64,000 nt of DNA, from the NCBI RefSeq assembly GCF_029892095.1, contig NZ_JARZAE010000004.1:8184001-8248000 (forward strand), written 5' to 3'. The notes below the pieces were generated by a model. The model did not search any database and had not been told where the DNA came from. It worked only from the letters and a program-made list of their open reading frames with translations. Source of the DNA: Kitasatospora sp. MAP12-44 (GTDB taxonomy: Bacteria; Actinomycetota; Actinomycetes; Streptomycetales; Streptomycetaceae). Positions 42,598 through 51,405 of this stretch are shown here, piece by piece (position 1 is the stretch's first letter; every line of letters starts with the position of its first letter). Position numbers and translations under genes: made by a program.

Positions 42598-44000
42598 GAG
42601 CCGCCGTGGCCAGGGTCACGCTCGCGGTGACCTCGGTGGTGGCGCTGACCTTCCTGATCCCGCTGGGGCTGCTGCTGCGCACCCAGCTGCGCACCGAGGT
42701 GACCCGGGACGCCGAGCTGCGTGCGGCGGCGGTCGCGCCCGCGCTCTCGCTCTCCACCCAACCAGCGGACCTGCAAGCCGACTTGGGCGATGCGGGCGGT
42801 GGGGACGTGCTGAGCGTCCGGCTGCCCGACGGCCGGGTGGTGGGGGACAGCCATGCGCCCGGGCAGCTGCTCGACCGGGTCGGTGAGGTGCGGCGGTCGG
42901 TGGCGGCCGACATCCCCGGCGGGTGGGACTACCTGCAACCCGTCCTGCTGGGGCGCCAGCAGGTGGCGCTGGTCGAGGAGTTCGTTCCGCAGGCGCGGCT
43001 GGACCGGGGGGTTCGCACCGGCTGGTCCGAACTCGCGCTGCTCGCCGTGGTGCTGGTGGCCGGCTCGGTGCTGGTGGTGGACCGGTTCGCCGTCCGGCTG
43101 GCCCGGTCCGCGCGCGGGCTGGCCTCGGCGGCCCACGCCCTGGGGGCGGGGGACCTGGAGGTCCGGGTGGAGCCGACCGGGCCGGCCGAGCTGTCCGAGG
43201 CGGGCCGGGCCTTCAATGCGATGGCCGACCGGGTCACTCAACTGATGGTGGCAGAGCGGGAGTTGGTGGCTGATCTGTCGCACCGGCTGCGGACTCCGCT
43301 GACCGCCCTCTACCTGGCCATCGAGCAGCTCGGCTCGGCGGCGGGGGTGACCCGGCTGACCTCGGCCACCCACCAGCTGGAGGCGGAGGTCGACTCGATC
43401 ATCCGTACCGCCCGCACGCCCGCGGCCACCGGCCACCGCGCGCCGGACGACCGTCCGGGCACCGCCGGCCTGTCACCCGGCCCGACCGGCAGCAGCCTGC
43501 GCGGCGGTCGGGAGGGAGGTCGGGAAGGGGACCGCTGCGAGGTGTCGGAGGTGGTCGCGCACCGGGTCGGCTTCTGGTCGGTGCTCGCCGCCCAGCAGGG
43601 CCGGGAGTGCCGGCTCGGGGCGACGGACGAGCCGACCCCCGTGCCACTGCTGGAGGACGACCTCGCGGCGCTGGTCGACGCCCTGGTCGGCAACGTCTTC
43701 CGGCACACCCGGCAGGGCACGCCCTTCGCGGTGAGCGTACGGCGCACGGCGCTGAGCATCGTGCTGGTGGTCGAGGACGGCGGGCCGGGCATCGATGACC
43801 CGGCCGGCGCGCTCTCCCGCGGCGTCAGCGTCGGCGGTTCCACCGGTCTGGGGCTGGACATCGCCCGCCGGGCCGCCGCCTCGGCGGGCGGGCAGGTGCT
43901 GATCGGGCGCAGCTCGCTGGGTGGTGCGCGGGTGGAGGTCGTGTTCGGCCTGGCCGCCGAGCCCCGCCGCCGCAGGCCCTGGCGCCATCGCCGCCGCTGA
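42594..44000 (+). CDS. sensor histidine kinase
   Basis: 468 residues. Two transmembrane helices (about 8-28 and 145-165) enclose an extracellular sensor part with DVLSVRLPDGRVVGDSHAPG. A HAMP domain (LGAGDLEVRVEPTGPAELSE) follows, then the phospho-His in ELVADLSHRLRTPLTALYLA. The ATPase part has DALVGNVFRHT (N box, with Asn then Val), VEDGGPGIDD (G1) and GGSTGLGLDIARRAA (G2). A Gly/Arg-rich insertion (GREGGREGDRCEV) lies before the ATPase domain. It partners the regulator in front of it. Confidence 0.88.
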   Translation: MRAAVARVTLAVTSVVALTFLIPLGLLLRTQLRTEVTRDAELRAAAVAPALSLSTQPADLQADLGDAGGGDVLSVRLPDGRVVGDSHAPGQLLDRVGEVRRSVAADIPGGWDYLQPVLLGRQQVALVEEFVPQARLDRGVRTGWSELALLAVVLVAGSVLVVDRFAVRLARSARGLASAAHALGAGDLEVRVEPTGPAELSEAGRAFNAMADRVTQLMVAERELVADLSHRLRTPLTALYLAIEQLGSAAGVTRLTSATHQLEAEVDSIIRTARTPAATGHRAPDDRPGTAGLSPGPTGSSLRGGREGGREGDRCEVSEVVAHRVGFWSVLAAQQGRECRLGATDEPTPVPLLEDDLAALVDALVGNVFRHTRQGTPFAVSVRRTALSIVLVVEDGGPGIDDPAGALSRGVSVGGSTGLGLDIARRAAASAGGQVLIGRSSLGGARVEVVFGLAAEPRRRRPWRHRRR

Positions 44001-44064
44001 GCGGCACCCTGCCGCCAGGCGCCAACCGCCCGCTGTCTGCCGCTTGCTGCTTGCCCCGTTCTGG

Positions 44065-44092
44065 TTAAGCGCAACCTTAGGGCTTTCTTAGC
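44065..44092 (+). promoter_or_regulatory. OmpR-type direct repeats (TTAAG/TTAGG/TTAGC)
   Basis: Three TTA(A/G)-G/C elements start at 44065, 44077 and 44088, that is 11-12 bp apart on one face of the helix, in an otherwise GC-rich gap. CTTAGGGCTTTCTTAGC is the clearest pair. Two-component regulators of the OmpR class bind such spaced direct repeats. It lies just behind the kinase gene and 220 bp before the cytochrome-b-like gene. Confidence 0.5.
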
Positions 44093-44230
44093 GAGCTCTG
44101 CGGCGGGCGCCTTTCGCCTCCGGGCGACCATACGATCGGTGGCGTCGACTCGTTGTTCGGGCCCGAGGGTCGACGAAGTCCGTTGACACCCAAGGAGGTT
44201 CGACGGACTGGGGCGCGCGAGTCCGCGCAG

Positions 44231-44260
44231 CCCGTCCACGCCTGTCCACGCTTGTCCACG
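44231..44260 (+). promoter_or_regulatory. three 10-bp direct repeats (CCTGTCCACG)
   Basis: CCCGTCCACG, CCTGTCCACG and CTTGTCCACG follow each other exactly, with a degenerate fourth copy (CCTGTGCGGG). The 10-bp period equals one helical turn. They lie about 55-85 bp before the GTG of the cytochrome-b-like gene and could be an activator or repressor array. Confidence 0.5.
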
Positions 44261-44314
44261 CCTGTGCGGGCGTGCCGGCGCGGCCGTCAAGGCGTGGCGC
44301 ACCCGTAGGGACCA

Positions 44315-45133
44315 GTGAGCCGAGGTACGACGACCATGATCGCTGACGCAGCAGCCCCGCGGACCGCGCCGAGCGCTCCTCCCCGTGTAGCAGGACCGAG
44401 ACTTCGCGTCGCGGTGCTGCTGCTGGTGGCCGTGCTGGGGCTGATGGCGCTGGGGCCGGGCAACTGCCCGCCGGCCGCCGCCGTGGCAGCTCTGCCGGGG
44501 GCCGCCCTGCCCACCGTCGTGGCCCCGATACCGGGCTCGCCGCTGGACGCATACGACAAACAGGTGCCCTATGACACCGGCGTGCACAAGATCGCGCGCT
44601 TCGCGGCGATCCTCGCGTACGCCCTGATGACCGCGACGGTCGTGCTCGGCGTGGTGCTGCGGATGCGCTACTTCCAGCGCGTCGTCAACCGCAGCACGGT
44701 CTACGGCGCGCATATGACGCTCGCGCTCTCCGCCCTGATCTTCGGAGGAATCCACGGTATGACGTTCCTGTACCAACCGGTGTGGCATATCGGCACCCGC
44801 GAGCTTGTGCTCCCGTTCGCGGGCGGCCTGCAGCGGATCCCGGTGGGCCTCGGCGTGCTGGGGACCGAACTGGCCGTCGCGGTCGGCTGCTCGGTCTGGT
44901 TGCAGCGCCGGATCGGCTACCACCGCTGGTTGCGGACACACCAGTTGGGCTATCTGGCGTTCGCCCTGATCTGGCTGCACATCATCCTGGTGCATCCGGA
45001 ACCCCGCCATTTCGACCTGGTGGCGGTCGGCGTCGCGGCGGGAGCCGGCGGCTGCCTGCTGGCCTTCCTGATCCGGGTGCTGCCCTCGCACTCGCGCCTT
45101 CGGCAGAACTACCCGCTGGGCGGCCGGAGTTGA
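44315..45133 (+). CDS. ferric-reductase-like transmembrane heme protein
   Basis: 272 residues. A signal-anchor region with GPGNCPPAAAVAAL is followed by five hydrophobic helices. Histidines suitable for two stacked b hemes lie in YGAHMTLAL, FGGIHGMTF, RTHQLGYLAF and WLHIILVHPEPRH, the pattern of the ferric_reduct/NOX/YedZ family. It lacks the FAD and NAD domains of NOX; those are supplied by the coupled gene behind it. GTG 44315 is chosen (GTAGGG upstream), with ATG 44336 as alternative. It probably passes electrons from the cytoplasmic reductase across the membrane. Confidence 0.75.
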   Translation: MSRGTTTMIADAAAPRTAPSAPPRVAGPRLRVAVLLLVAVLGLMALGPGNCPPAAAVAALPGAALPTVVAPIPGSPLDAYDKQVPYDTGVHKIARFAAILAYALMTATVVLGVVLRMRYFQRVVNRSTVYGAHMTLALSALIFGGIHGMTFLYQPVWHIGTRELVLPFAGGLQRIPVGLGVLGTELAVAVGCSVWLQRRIGYHRWLRTHQLGYLAFALIWLHIILVHPEPRHFDLVAVGVAAGAGGCLLAFLIRVLPSHSRLRQNYPLGGRS

Positions 45134-46773
45134 GCATAACAACGAGCGTAACAACGAGCATGACAACGAGCAGCACAACGAGCAGCGCAACGATCGAGGG
45201 ACAGCTGCTCCCCAGCCCGCGACCTGCCGCGCCGCTCGCCCCGGCCCGCCCCCAACTCGTCCCCGAGTGGGAGCCGGTCAAGGTCAGCGTGGACAACAAC
45301 CGCTGCCACATCTACGGCATCTGCCAGCAGGAGGCTCCCGAGGTCTTCCGCCTCGCCGCAGGCGGCTCGCTGCACTACACGGGCAGCGTGCCGGCCAGGT
45401 CGGCAGCCCAAGCCAGGCAGGCGGCCCGGTGCTGCCCGATGCAGGCCATCACCATCCGCGACGCGCCGCCGCCGCAGGCCCCGCGCCGCCGGTTTCGCCG
45501 CAGCGGCACGGCCGGCCGGGGCAGCCACCGGCGGATCGTGGTCGCCGGCGGCGGACTGGCCGGCCTCAGCGCCGCCACCCGGCTGCGCGAGCGCGGCTTC
45601 GACGGCGAGCTCGTGGTCGTCGGCGAGGAGCCGCAGCGCCCCTACAGCCGCCCGCCGCTGTCCAAGCAGTTCCTGGCGGGGGAGTTGAGCGGCGAGGACC
45701 TCACCTTCCGGGCCGACGACCCGGTCGACACCCACTGGCTGCTGGGCACGCACCTGGTCGGGCTCGACCCCTGGCGCCGGACGCTGGAACTGCGCGGCGG
45801 CGAACTCCTGCCCTTCGACGGGCTGGTGATCGCGACCGGCGTCGACGCCAAGCGGCTGCCGCAGGCGCCGGTCTTCAGCGACCGGGTGCGCACCGTGCGC
45901 ACGATGGCCGACGCGGTCGCGATCCAGCGGGCCATGCACGAGGCCACCGCGCGCCGGGTGGTGATCCTCGGCGGCGGCTTCATCGGCTGCGAACTCGCCT
46001 GCACCGCACGCGAACACGGCATGGACGTGACCCTGGTGGTGCACAGCGCGCCGCTGCTGCGCCGGGTCCTTGGCCGGACGCTGGGCGAGGTGGTCGGCCG
46101 GATCCAGTCCCGGGCCGGGGTCGACGTCCGGCTGAGCACGCAGATCACCGACTGGCTCGACACCGGTGACGGGCTGCGCCTGCGGCTGGACGACGGCGAG
46201 GTCCTTGACGCCGACTTCGTCGTCCTCGGCCTGGGCAGCGTGCCGCGCACGGAGTGGCTGCGCGGCAGCGGCCTGGACGTCTCCGACGGCGTGCTGTGCG
46301 ACGCCACCGGCCACGCCGTCGGCCCCGACGGCCGGCCGCTGCCCGGCATCGTGGCCGCGGGCGATGTGGCGCGCTGGCCGAACCTGCGCTTCGACGGCAC
46401 GCCCCGGCGGGTGGAACACCTCATCCACGCCGTCGAGATGGGCCAGCACGCCGCCGACTCGCTGCTCCAGGGCCCGGGCCGGGCCGCGCTGTTCACCCCG
46501 GTGCCGCGCTTCTGGTCCGAGCAGCACGGGACGCGCCTGCAGGCGGTCGGCATGCCGGCGCTGGGGGAGCGGATGGACGTCGTCGAGGGCTCGCTGCGCT
46601 CCGGGCGGTTCCTGGCGGCGTACACCCGCCAGACCGCGCAGGGCCCGCAACTGGTGGCCGCGGTGGCCTTCGACATGCCGCGTGAGCTGCTGGACTACCA
46701 GGACCAGGTGGGCCGGCTGCGGCCGCCGCCGCTGCCCGGGGCGCGGACACCGAGCAGGAGGAAGCGCCGTTGA
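45130..46773 (+). CDS. ferredoxin-ferredoxin reductase fusion (FAD, pyridine nucleotide)
   Basis: 547 residues. TTG 45130 overlaps the preceding stop; ATG 45160 is possible. After a TTS-repeat leader, residues 45-115 form a small ferredoxin with RCHIYGICQQEAPEVF (C-x5-C) and AARCCPMQAI, probably one 3Fe-4S cluster as in P450-partner ferredoxins. A linker leads to a complete reductase of the rhodocoxin/putidaredoxin reductase class: FAD motif RIVVAGGGLAGLSAATRLRE, NAD motif VVILGGGFIGCELACTARE, LPGIVAAGDVARWPN, and a C-terminal domain with PRFWSEQHGTRLQAVG. Fusion of both partners in one chain, coupled to a heme membrane protein, suggests an NAD(P)H-to-membrane electron line. Confidence 0.85.
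   Translation: MSITTSVTTSMTTSSTTSSATIEGQLLPSPRPAAPLAPARPQLVPEWEPVKVSVDNNRCHIYGICQQEAPEVFRLAAGGSLHYTGSVPARSAAQARQAARCCPMQAITIRDAPPPQAPRRRFRRSGTAGRGSHRRIVVAGGGLAGLSAATRLRERGFDGELVVVGEEPQRPYSRPPLSKQFLAGELSGEDLTFRADDPVDTHWLLGTHLVGLDPWRRTLELRGGELLPFDGLVIATGVDAKRLPQAPVFSDRVRTVRTMADAVAIQRAMHEATARRVVILGGGFIGCELACTAREHGMDVTLVVHSAPLLRRVLGRTLGEVVGRIQSRAGVDVRLSTQITDWLDTGDGLRLRLDDGEVLDADFVVLGLGSVPRTEWLRGSGLDVSDGVLCDATGHAVGPDGRPLPGIVAAGDVARWPNLRFDGTPRRVEHLIHAVEMGQHAADSLLQGPGRAALFTPVPRFWSEQHGTRLQAVGMPALGERMDVVEGSLRSGRFLAAYTRQTAQGPQLVAAVAFDMPRELLDYQDQVGRLRPPPLPGARTPSRRKRR
45135..45190 (+). repeat. 12-bp tandem repeats at the start of the fusion gene
   Basis: About five copies of a unit like ACAACGAGCGTA encode Thr-Thr-Ser-x four to five times. 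The copies lie between the overlapping TTG start and the conserved part and differ only in the last codon. Confidence 0.75.
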
Positions 46774-46982
46774 GCCACCGGGCCATCCGCCGCAGTCGGC
46801 GCCAAAGCTCTTCCTATGGTGGGCCGTTGCGCTGGTTGATCAGCCTGCCGGCGCGGCTCCATGTGCGCTGGCTGTTCATCGCCGCCGTGCTGACTGTGGT
46901 GATGGGCGGGTACCTCCACGTCCTGTTGACGGCGCCGCCGATGCCGCCCAGCCGGGCGCCAGTGCAGGTGGCGAGCCCCTGA
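46770..46982 (+). CDS. single-span small membrane protein
   Basis: 70 residues. TTG 46770 overlaps the reductase stop, and AGGAGGAAG lies just upstream. A very basic N-terminus (RAIRRSRRQSS) stays inside. LRWLISLPARLHVRWLFIAA and VLTVVMGGYLHVLLT make one long or two short membrane helices, and a Pro-rich tail ends outside. It is the third gene of the redox operon. It has a single His in the helix (GYLHVL), so a subunit or anchor role is likely. No family recognised. Confidence 0.65.
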   Translation: MSHRAIRRSRRQSSSYGGPLRWLISLPARLHVRWLFIAAVLTVVMGGYLHVLLTAPPMPPSRAPVQVASP

Positions 46983-47039
46983 TTCCGGTCCCCCTGTCCT
47001 GCCTCCCTCCCGCCTCCCTCATCGTGCAAAGGACTCCCA

Positions 47040-48332
47040 ATGTCGACTCACCACAGGTCCAGTCGCGATAGCTCCAGTCCCCGCCGGCCCAGCCGCCGTC
47101 GCCGCGACCGGCGCCGCCGGATCACCGTCCTCGCGCTCTCCTGCGGCGGGCTGCTCAGCGTCGCCACCGCGCTGCTGGGCGTCTCCTTCGCCGCCTCCGT
47201 CCCGCCGGCTCCCGCGTCCCCGGGCGGCCCGCTCCCGGTCGCCGCAGCCGACCCCAACTGCACCCTCACCGTGCCGGCCCAGCCGCTGACCGCGACCGGG
47301 CTGGCCACCCCGTACACCCTGACGGCCACCGACCCGGCTCACGGGCCCTGCCACGAGTCCGACGTCAACCAGTCGGCGTTCGTCCAGGCCACCGTGCTCG
47401 ACCCGGCCACCGGTGCGCTCTCCGTCTACGACCCGCTGGTCACCGACAAGGGGACCGCTCCCGCCGTCGCCCCGGTGCTGCCCGCACTGCCGCGCAACGC
47501 CGTGGTGGGCATCTGGTTCGGCTTCAACGGGTCCGTCCTGACGCTCTCCGGCGGCCTCGCCAACGGTGCCTGCGTCAACGGTTCGTCCGGGCAGCCCTTC
47601 GGCCAGTTCGCCTACTGCGACGCGCCCGCGTTCTTCGCGGCGGCCGACGCGGCCGAGCAGGCGGGCCGGCTCACCGTGCCGCCGCTCGGCACCGGGCGCG
47701 ACGGCAGGCCGTGCCTGACCACCCGTGACTTCGGCCTGGTCGACCAGGACCAGAGCGACAATGTCACCACCGAGTACCTGGTCACCGCCCGCGGCCGGAC
47801 CGCCCAGCGGACCGCGCACACCAGCGCCGTCCTGCACGGCACCCCGCTGCTGAACGGCAGCGACAACCTGCTGCTGACCGGATTCGAGGACCCGGCGCTC
47901 GGTTGCACCCCGTGGACCGCGCCCGATCTGGCCGACCCGGGCAGCCGCGCCACCTCCCTGGGTCTGGACGAGCTGCAGGCCGCCAAGGAGCAGGCCGCGC
48001 CGGTCGCGCTGGTCCCGCTCAACGATCCGATGGTGCTGCACCGTACCCGGCAGAGCCGCTCGACGACCGACCTCTACCGCGCGGGCGTGGACCAGCCCCG
48101 GCTGGGCGCGGCCCCGGACGGCGACGGGGGAGCCTACTGCGCGCAGCTGGCGACGCTGGGCACCAGCCGGATCGCCCTTGACCGGCGGTTTACGGTCCGG
48201 GCGCCCTCGCCACAGAACGGACAGAACCTCTTCGACTTCCTTACGCAGCGACTGGCCGCCTCCCTCATCAATCTCGGCTGTCCGCAAGCCGTCCAGTCCT
48301 CCACCTCGCCGGATCCCATGTCAGCGGGCTGA
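47040..48332 (+). CDS. secreted protein of unknown function, end of redox operon
   Basis: 430 residues. Arg-rich start, one hydrophobic helix (VLALSCGGLLSVATALLGVS) and then an exported body with paired cysteines (PNCTLTV, GPCHESDV, GACVNG, FAYCDA, PCLTTR, LGCTPW, AYCAQL, LGCPQA). This suggests several disulfides. The internal block PQPFGQFAYCDAPAFFAAAD-like region and FIALDRRFTVRAPSPQNGQN are conserved-looking but not assigned to a family by me. It lies 57 bp after the small membrane protein gene, same strand. It could be the extracellular electron or substrate partner of the module. Confidence 0.6.
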   Translation: MSTHHRSSRDSSSPRRPSRRRRDRRRRITVLALSCGGLLSVATALLGVSFAASVPPAPASPGGPLPVAAADPNCTLTVPAQPLTATGLATPYTLTATDPAHGPCHESDVNQSAFVQATVLDPATGALSVYDPLVTDKGTAPAVAPVLPALPRNAVVGIWFGFNGSVLTLSGGLANGACVNGSSGQPFGQFAYCDAPAFFAAADAAEQAGRLTVPPLGTGRDGRPCLTTRDFGLVDQDQSDNVTTEYLVTARGRTAQRTAHTSAVLHGTPLLNGSDNLLLTGFEDPALGCTPWTAPDLADPGSRATSLGLDELQAAKEQAAPVALVPLNDPMVLHRTRQSRSTTDLYRAGVDQPRLGAAPDGDGGAYCAQLATLGTSRIALDRRFTVRAPSPQNGQNLFDFLTQRLAASLINLGCPQAVQSSTSPDPMSAG

Positions 48333-48428
48333 TCTCAACGAGTCCTTGACGTTAAGTCATATTAAAGGTGGTGTACCTTCAAGGGGTCAAACGAGTGAAC
48401 AGCTCGCCAACTCTTGAAGGATTCGTTC

Positions 48429-50099
48429 GTGCTCCGTCACCAGTCCCCCCGTCGCCTCGGTCGCCTCACACGGTCCGCGCTGGCTGTCACTGCGGCCTTC
48501 GTCGTCCTACCCGCCACCCCCGCCCTGGCTGCTCCGGCTCCGGCTCCCGCCCCCGCTCCCGTTGCCGCACCGGCGGCCTCGACCACCCCGCACCTGGACG
48601 CGGTCGAGCAGACGCTGCGCCAGGTCTCGCCCGGGCTGGAGGGATCGGTGTGGCAGCGCACCAGCGGCAATAGCCTGGACGCCCCCGCCGGCGACCCGGC
48701 CGGCTGGCTGCTGCAGACCCCGGGCTGCTGGGGCGACGCGACCTGCGCGGACCGGGTCGGGACGCAGAAGCTGCTGGCCAAGATGACCCAGAACATCTCC
48801 CAGGCCACCCGCACCGTGGACATCTCCACCCTCGCGCCCTTCCCGAACGGCGAGTTCGAGGACGCCATCGTGGCCGGCCTGAAGGCCTCGGTGGCGAACG
48901 GCAACAAGCTGACGGTCCGCATCCTGGTCGGGGCCGCGCCGCTCTACAACATCAGCGCGGTTCCGACCAGGTACCGCGACGAACTGGTCGGCAAGCTCGG
49001 CCCGGCGGCCTCCGCCATCACGCTGAACGTCGCGTCGATGACCACCGCCAAGACCGCCTTCTCCTGGAACCACTCCAAGCTGCTGGTGGTCGACGGGCAG
49101 AGCGTGATCACCGGTGGCATCAACAACTGGAAGGACGACTACATCGACACCACCCACCCGGTGTCGGACGTCGACCTGGCCCTGACCGGGCCCGCCGCCT
49201 CATCCGCCGGCGCCTACCTCGACACCCTGTGGGGCTGGACCTGCCAGCACACCGGCGTGCTCTCCGCCGCCTGGTTCGCCTCCACCGGCGGCGCCGCCTG
49301 CCTGCCGACGCTGGAGAAGGACGCCAACCCGGCGCCCGCCGCCGCGACCGGCGACATACCGGTGATCGCCGTCGGCGGCCTCGGCGTCGGCATCAGCAGC
49401 GCCGACCCCGCCTCCACCTACCAGCCGGTGCTGCCCAGCGCGCCCGACAGCAGCTGCGGCCCGATCGCCCTGCACGACAACACCAACGCCGACCGCGACT
49501 ACGAGACGGTCAACCCCGAGGAGAGCGCCCTGCGTGCCCTGGTGGCCAGTGCCACCGACCACATCGAGATCTCCCAGCAGGACCTCAACGGCACCTGCCC
49601 GCCGCTGCCCCGCTACGACGTCCGGCTCTACGACCTGCTGGCCGCCAAGCTGGCCGCCGGGGTGAAGGTCCGCATCGTGGTGAGCGACCCGGCCAACCGG
49701 GGGGCGGTCGGCAGCGGCGGGTACTCGCAGATCAAGTCCCTCGCGGAGGTCAGCGACACGCTCCGCAACCGGCTGGCCGCCGTCACCGGCAGCACGCCCG
49801 ACGCCGCGCGGACGACGATGTGCCAGAACCTCCAGCTCGCCTCCTTCCGCGCGGCCCCGGGCACCGCCTGGGCGGACGGCCACCCGTACGCGCTGCACCA
49901 CAAGCTGGTCTCCGTCGACGGGTCGGCCTTCTTCATCGGCTCCAAGAACCTCTACCCCGCGTGGCTGCAGGACTTCGGCTACCTGGTGGAGAGCCCGAGC
50001 GCGGCCGCCCAGCTCGACGCGAACCTGCTCACCCCGGAGTGGCAGTACTCGCAGGCCGCCGCGACCGTCGACTACACCCGCGGCACCTGCCCGGCCTGA
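48429..50099 (+). CDS. secreted phospholipase D
   Basis: 556 residues from GTG 48429 (GAAGGA 7 nt upstream). A signal peptide ends at ALAAPAP and an AP-repeat follows. It is a Streptomyces-type PLD: the two HKD motifs are NHSKLLVVDGQSVITGGINN and HHKLVSVDGSAFFIGSKNLY, each followed by the usual Gly/Ser-x-x-Asn. The mature start HLDAVEQTLRQVSPGLEGSV matches known exoenzymes. It hydrolyses phosphatidylcholine and can exchange head groups outside the cell. A stretch of unusual AT-richness precedes it (48346-48366, TTAAGTCATATTAAAGG), perhaps its promoter. Its 3' end overlaps the convergent gene by 28 bp. Confidence 0.92.
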   Translation: MLRHQSPRRLGRLTRSALAVTAAFVVLPATPALAAPAPAPAPAPVAAPAASTTPHLDAVEQTLRQVSPGLEGSVWQRTSGNSLDAPAGDPAGWLLQTPGCWGDATCADRVGTQKLLAKMTQNISQATRTVDISTLAPFPNGEFEDAIVAGLKASVANGNKLTVRILVGAAPLYNISAVPTRYRDELVGKLGPAASAITLNVASMTTAKTAFSWNHSKLLVVDGQSVITGGINNWKDDYIDTTHPVSDVDLALTGPAASSAGAYLDTLWGWTCQHTGVLSAAWFASTGGAACLPTLEKDANPAPAAATGDIPVIAVGGLGVGISSADPASTYQPVLPSAPDSSCGPIALHDNTNADRDYETVNPEESALRALVASATDHIEISQQDLNGTCPPLPRYDVRLYDLLAAKLAAGVKVRIVVSDPANRGAVGSGGYSQIKSLAEVSDTLRNRLAAVTGSTPDAARTTMCQNLQLASFRAAPGTAWADGHPYALHHKLVSVDGSAFFIGSKNLYPAWLQDFGYLVESPSAAAQLDANLLTPEWQYSQAAATVDYTRGTCPA

Positions 50100-51304
50100 C
50101 CCTCTGTCTCCTGACCCGCGGCCTGCCCCCACCCGGGCAGGCCGGCCTCGGCGGCGAGCACCGGCGCGAGGTTCTCGTTGCGGATCCGGCGGTCCACGTA
50201 GAGCAGACCGTGGGTCAGCGGAGCCAGCGGCAGCGCGATGACGTTCGCCAGCGCCGCGCCGATCAGCAGGCATGCCATGAAGACGACAACCCCGCCGACG
50301 CTGGGAGCCGGCTGCGAGGCGTCGACGAAGCCCGGGGTGGACACCGGGTGGATGCTGCCCATCAGGGCGACCATCCCGGTGATCGCGAACGGTACGACGA
50401 CCACCTGGGTGGCGAACGAGGCGATCATGTTGATCAGGTACGGGATGCCCAGACTGCGCCACCAGGCCCCGTGGTTGAGCCGCCAGGCCCGACGGATCGC
50501 CGCGACCGGCCGAGAGCGCTCCAGCACGATCACCGGCACCAGCAAGCTCAGCCGCACCTGCGCGTAGACGCAGCACCCGATCGCGGGCAGGGCGCAGAGC
50601 ACGCCCACCGCAGGAACGAGGCCGGCACGCGCGCCGGCCAGGCCCAGCAGCAGCGCCGGCAGCAGCGAGACCGCCATGACCCCCACGAAGCCCGTACCGA
50701 TCAGCAGTTGGCCCCCCAGCACGCGCCAGAAGTGCGGCGCCGCCTCCGCTCGGAGCACGCGCGCCGTCACCGGCCGGCCGAGCACGGAGTGCCGCAGGAC
50801 CGCGGTACTCACGGTGGACGCCACGGTGGAGAGCGCGAGCAGGCAGACCACCAGCAGGAGCCAGCCGACGACGATCAGCAGACCGAGGGTGAACTTCTGG
50901 TCACCGGTCGGCTGGTAGTCCGGCTGGTTGCCGAGCTCGTCGACAAGCCCCCGCAACGAGAAGTACGCGATGACCCCGTACACGCTCAGCACCGCCAGCG
51001 CGCCCAGCGTGGGGCCGATCAGCGGTTGGTAGAGCGCCCGGGCGTACCGCTTGACGGTGCCGAAGACGCCGCTGACGATCTCGCCGAGCCCGAGCGGCGC
51101 CAGCGGCACCACCCCCGGCTTGGGCGGCGGGGCATACCCCCAGGCCTGCCACGCCCCCTGCCCCGGCGCTTGCCACTGCTGCTGCCCCGGTGGCTGCCCC
51201 GGCGCCTGCCACTGCGGCTGCGGCTGCGGCCGACCGGGTATCGCGTCCCCGTCCTGGCCGCGCTGCTCGCCCGCGGGCGGCTGTCCTGCCTCATCACTGC
51301 TCAT
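50072..51304 (-). CDS. integral membrane protein with proline/glutamine-rich head
   Basis: 410 residues. The first 65 residues are Pro/Gln/Gly/Trp-rich (QPQPQWQAPGQPPGQ, repeated QQWQAPGQ units) and cytoplasmic. The body has about six long hydrophobic segments with LGEIVSGVFGTVKRYARALY and RPVAAIRRAWRLNHGAWWRS. These are features of the glycerophosphodiester-phosphodiesterase-type membrane domain family (YciC/DUF7544-like) common in streptomycetes. No enzyme residues are visible. It is convergent with the phospholipase D gene, with overlapping ends. Confidence 0.72.
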   Translation of the reverse strand: MSSDEAGQPPAGEQRGQDGDAIPGRPQPQPQWQAPGQPPGQQQWQAPGQGAWQAWGYAPPPKPGVVPLAPLGLGEIVSGVFGTVKRYARALYQPLIGPTLGALAVLSVYGVIAYFSLRGLVDELGNQPDYQPTGDQKFTLGLLIVVGWLLLVVCLLALSTVASTVSTAVLRHSVLGRPVTARVLRAEAAPHFWRVLGGQLLIGTGFVGVMAVSLLPALLLGLAGARAGLVPAVGVLCALPAIGCCVYAQVRLSLLVPVIVLERSRPVAAIRRAWRLNHGAWWRSLGIPYLINMIASFATQVVVVPFAITGMVALMGSIHPVSTPGFVDASQPAPSVGGVVVFMACLLIGAALANVIALPLAPLTHGLLYVDRRIRNENLAPVLAAEAGLPGWGQAAGQETEGQAGQVPRV

Positions 51305-51369
51305 CGCTGTTCAGGCCTCCCCCTGTGCTGTTACTGCCCAAGCACCCCGGAGCGTACGGGACGGCACAG

Positions 51370-51405
51370 CCCCGCTGACCAGCGGCCCTGCATCTTTCAG
51401 CGGGG
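51370..51405 (-). terminator. hairpin terminator of the selenium-binding-protein gene
   Basis: CCCCGCTGA (51370-51378) and TCAGCGGGG (51397-51405) form a 9-bp stem with an 18-nt loop. One arm contains the stop codon of the minus-strand gene. Confidence 0.5.

Larger units (their letters stand above)
44001..44314. other. control region before the redox operon
   Basis: 314 bp without a gene. It contains two direct-repeat arrays described separately (44065-44092 and 44231-44260), both placed as expected for OmpR-type regulator binding. Confidence 0.6.
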
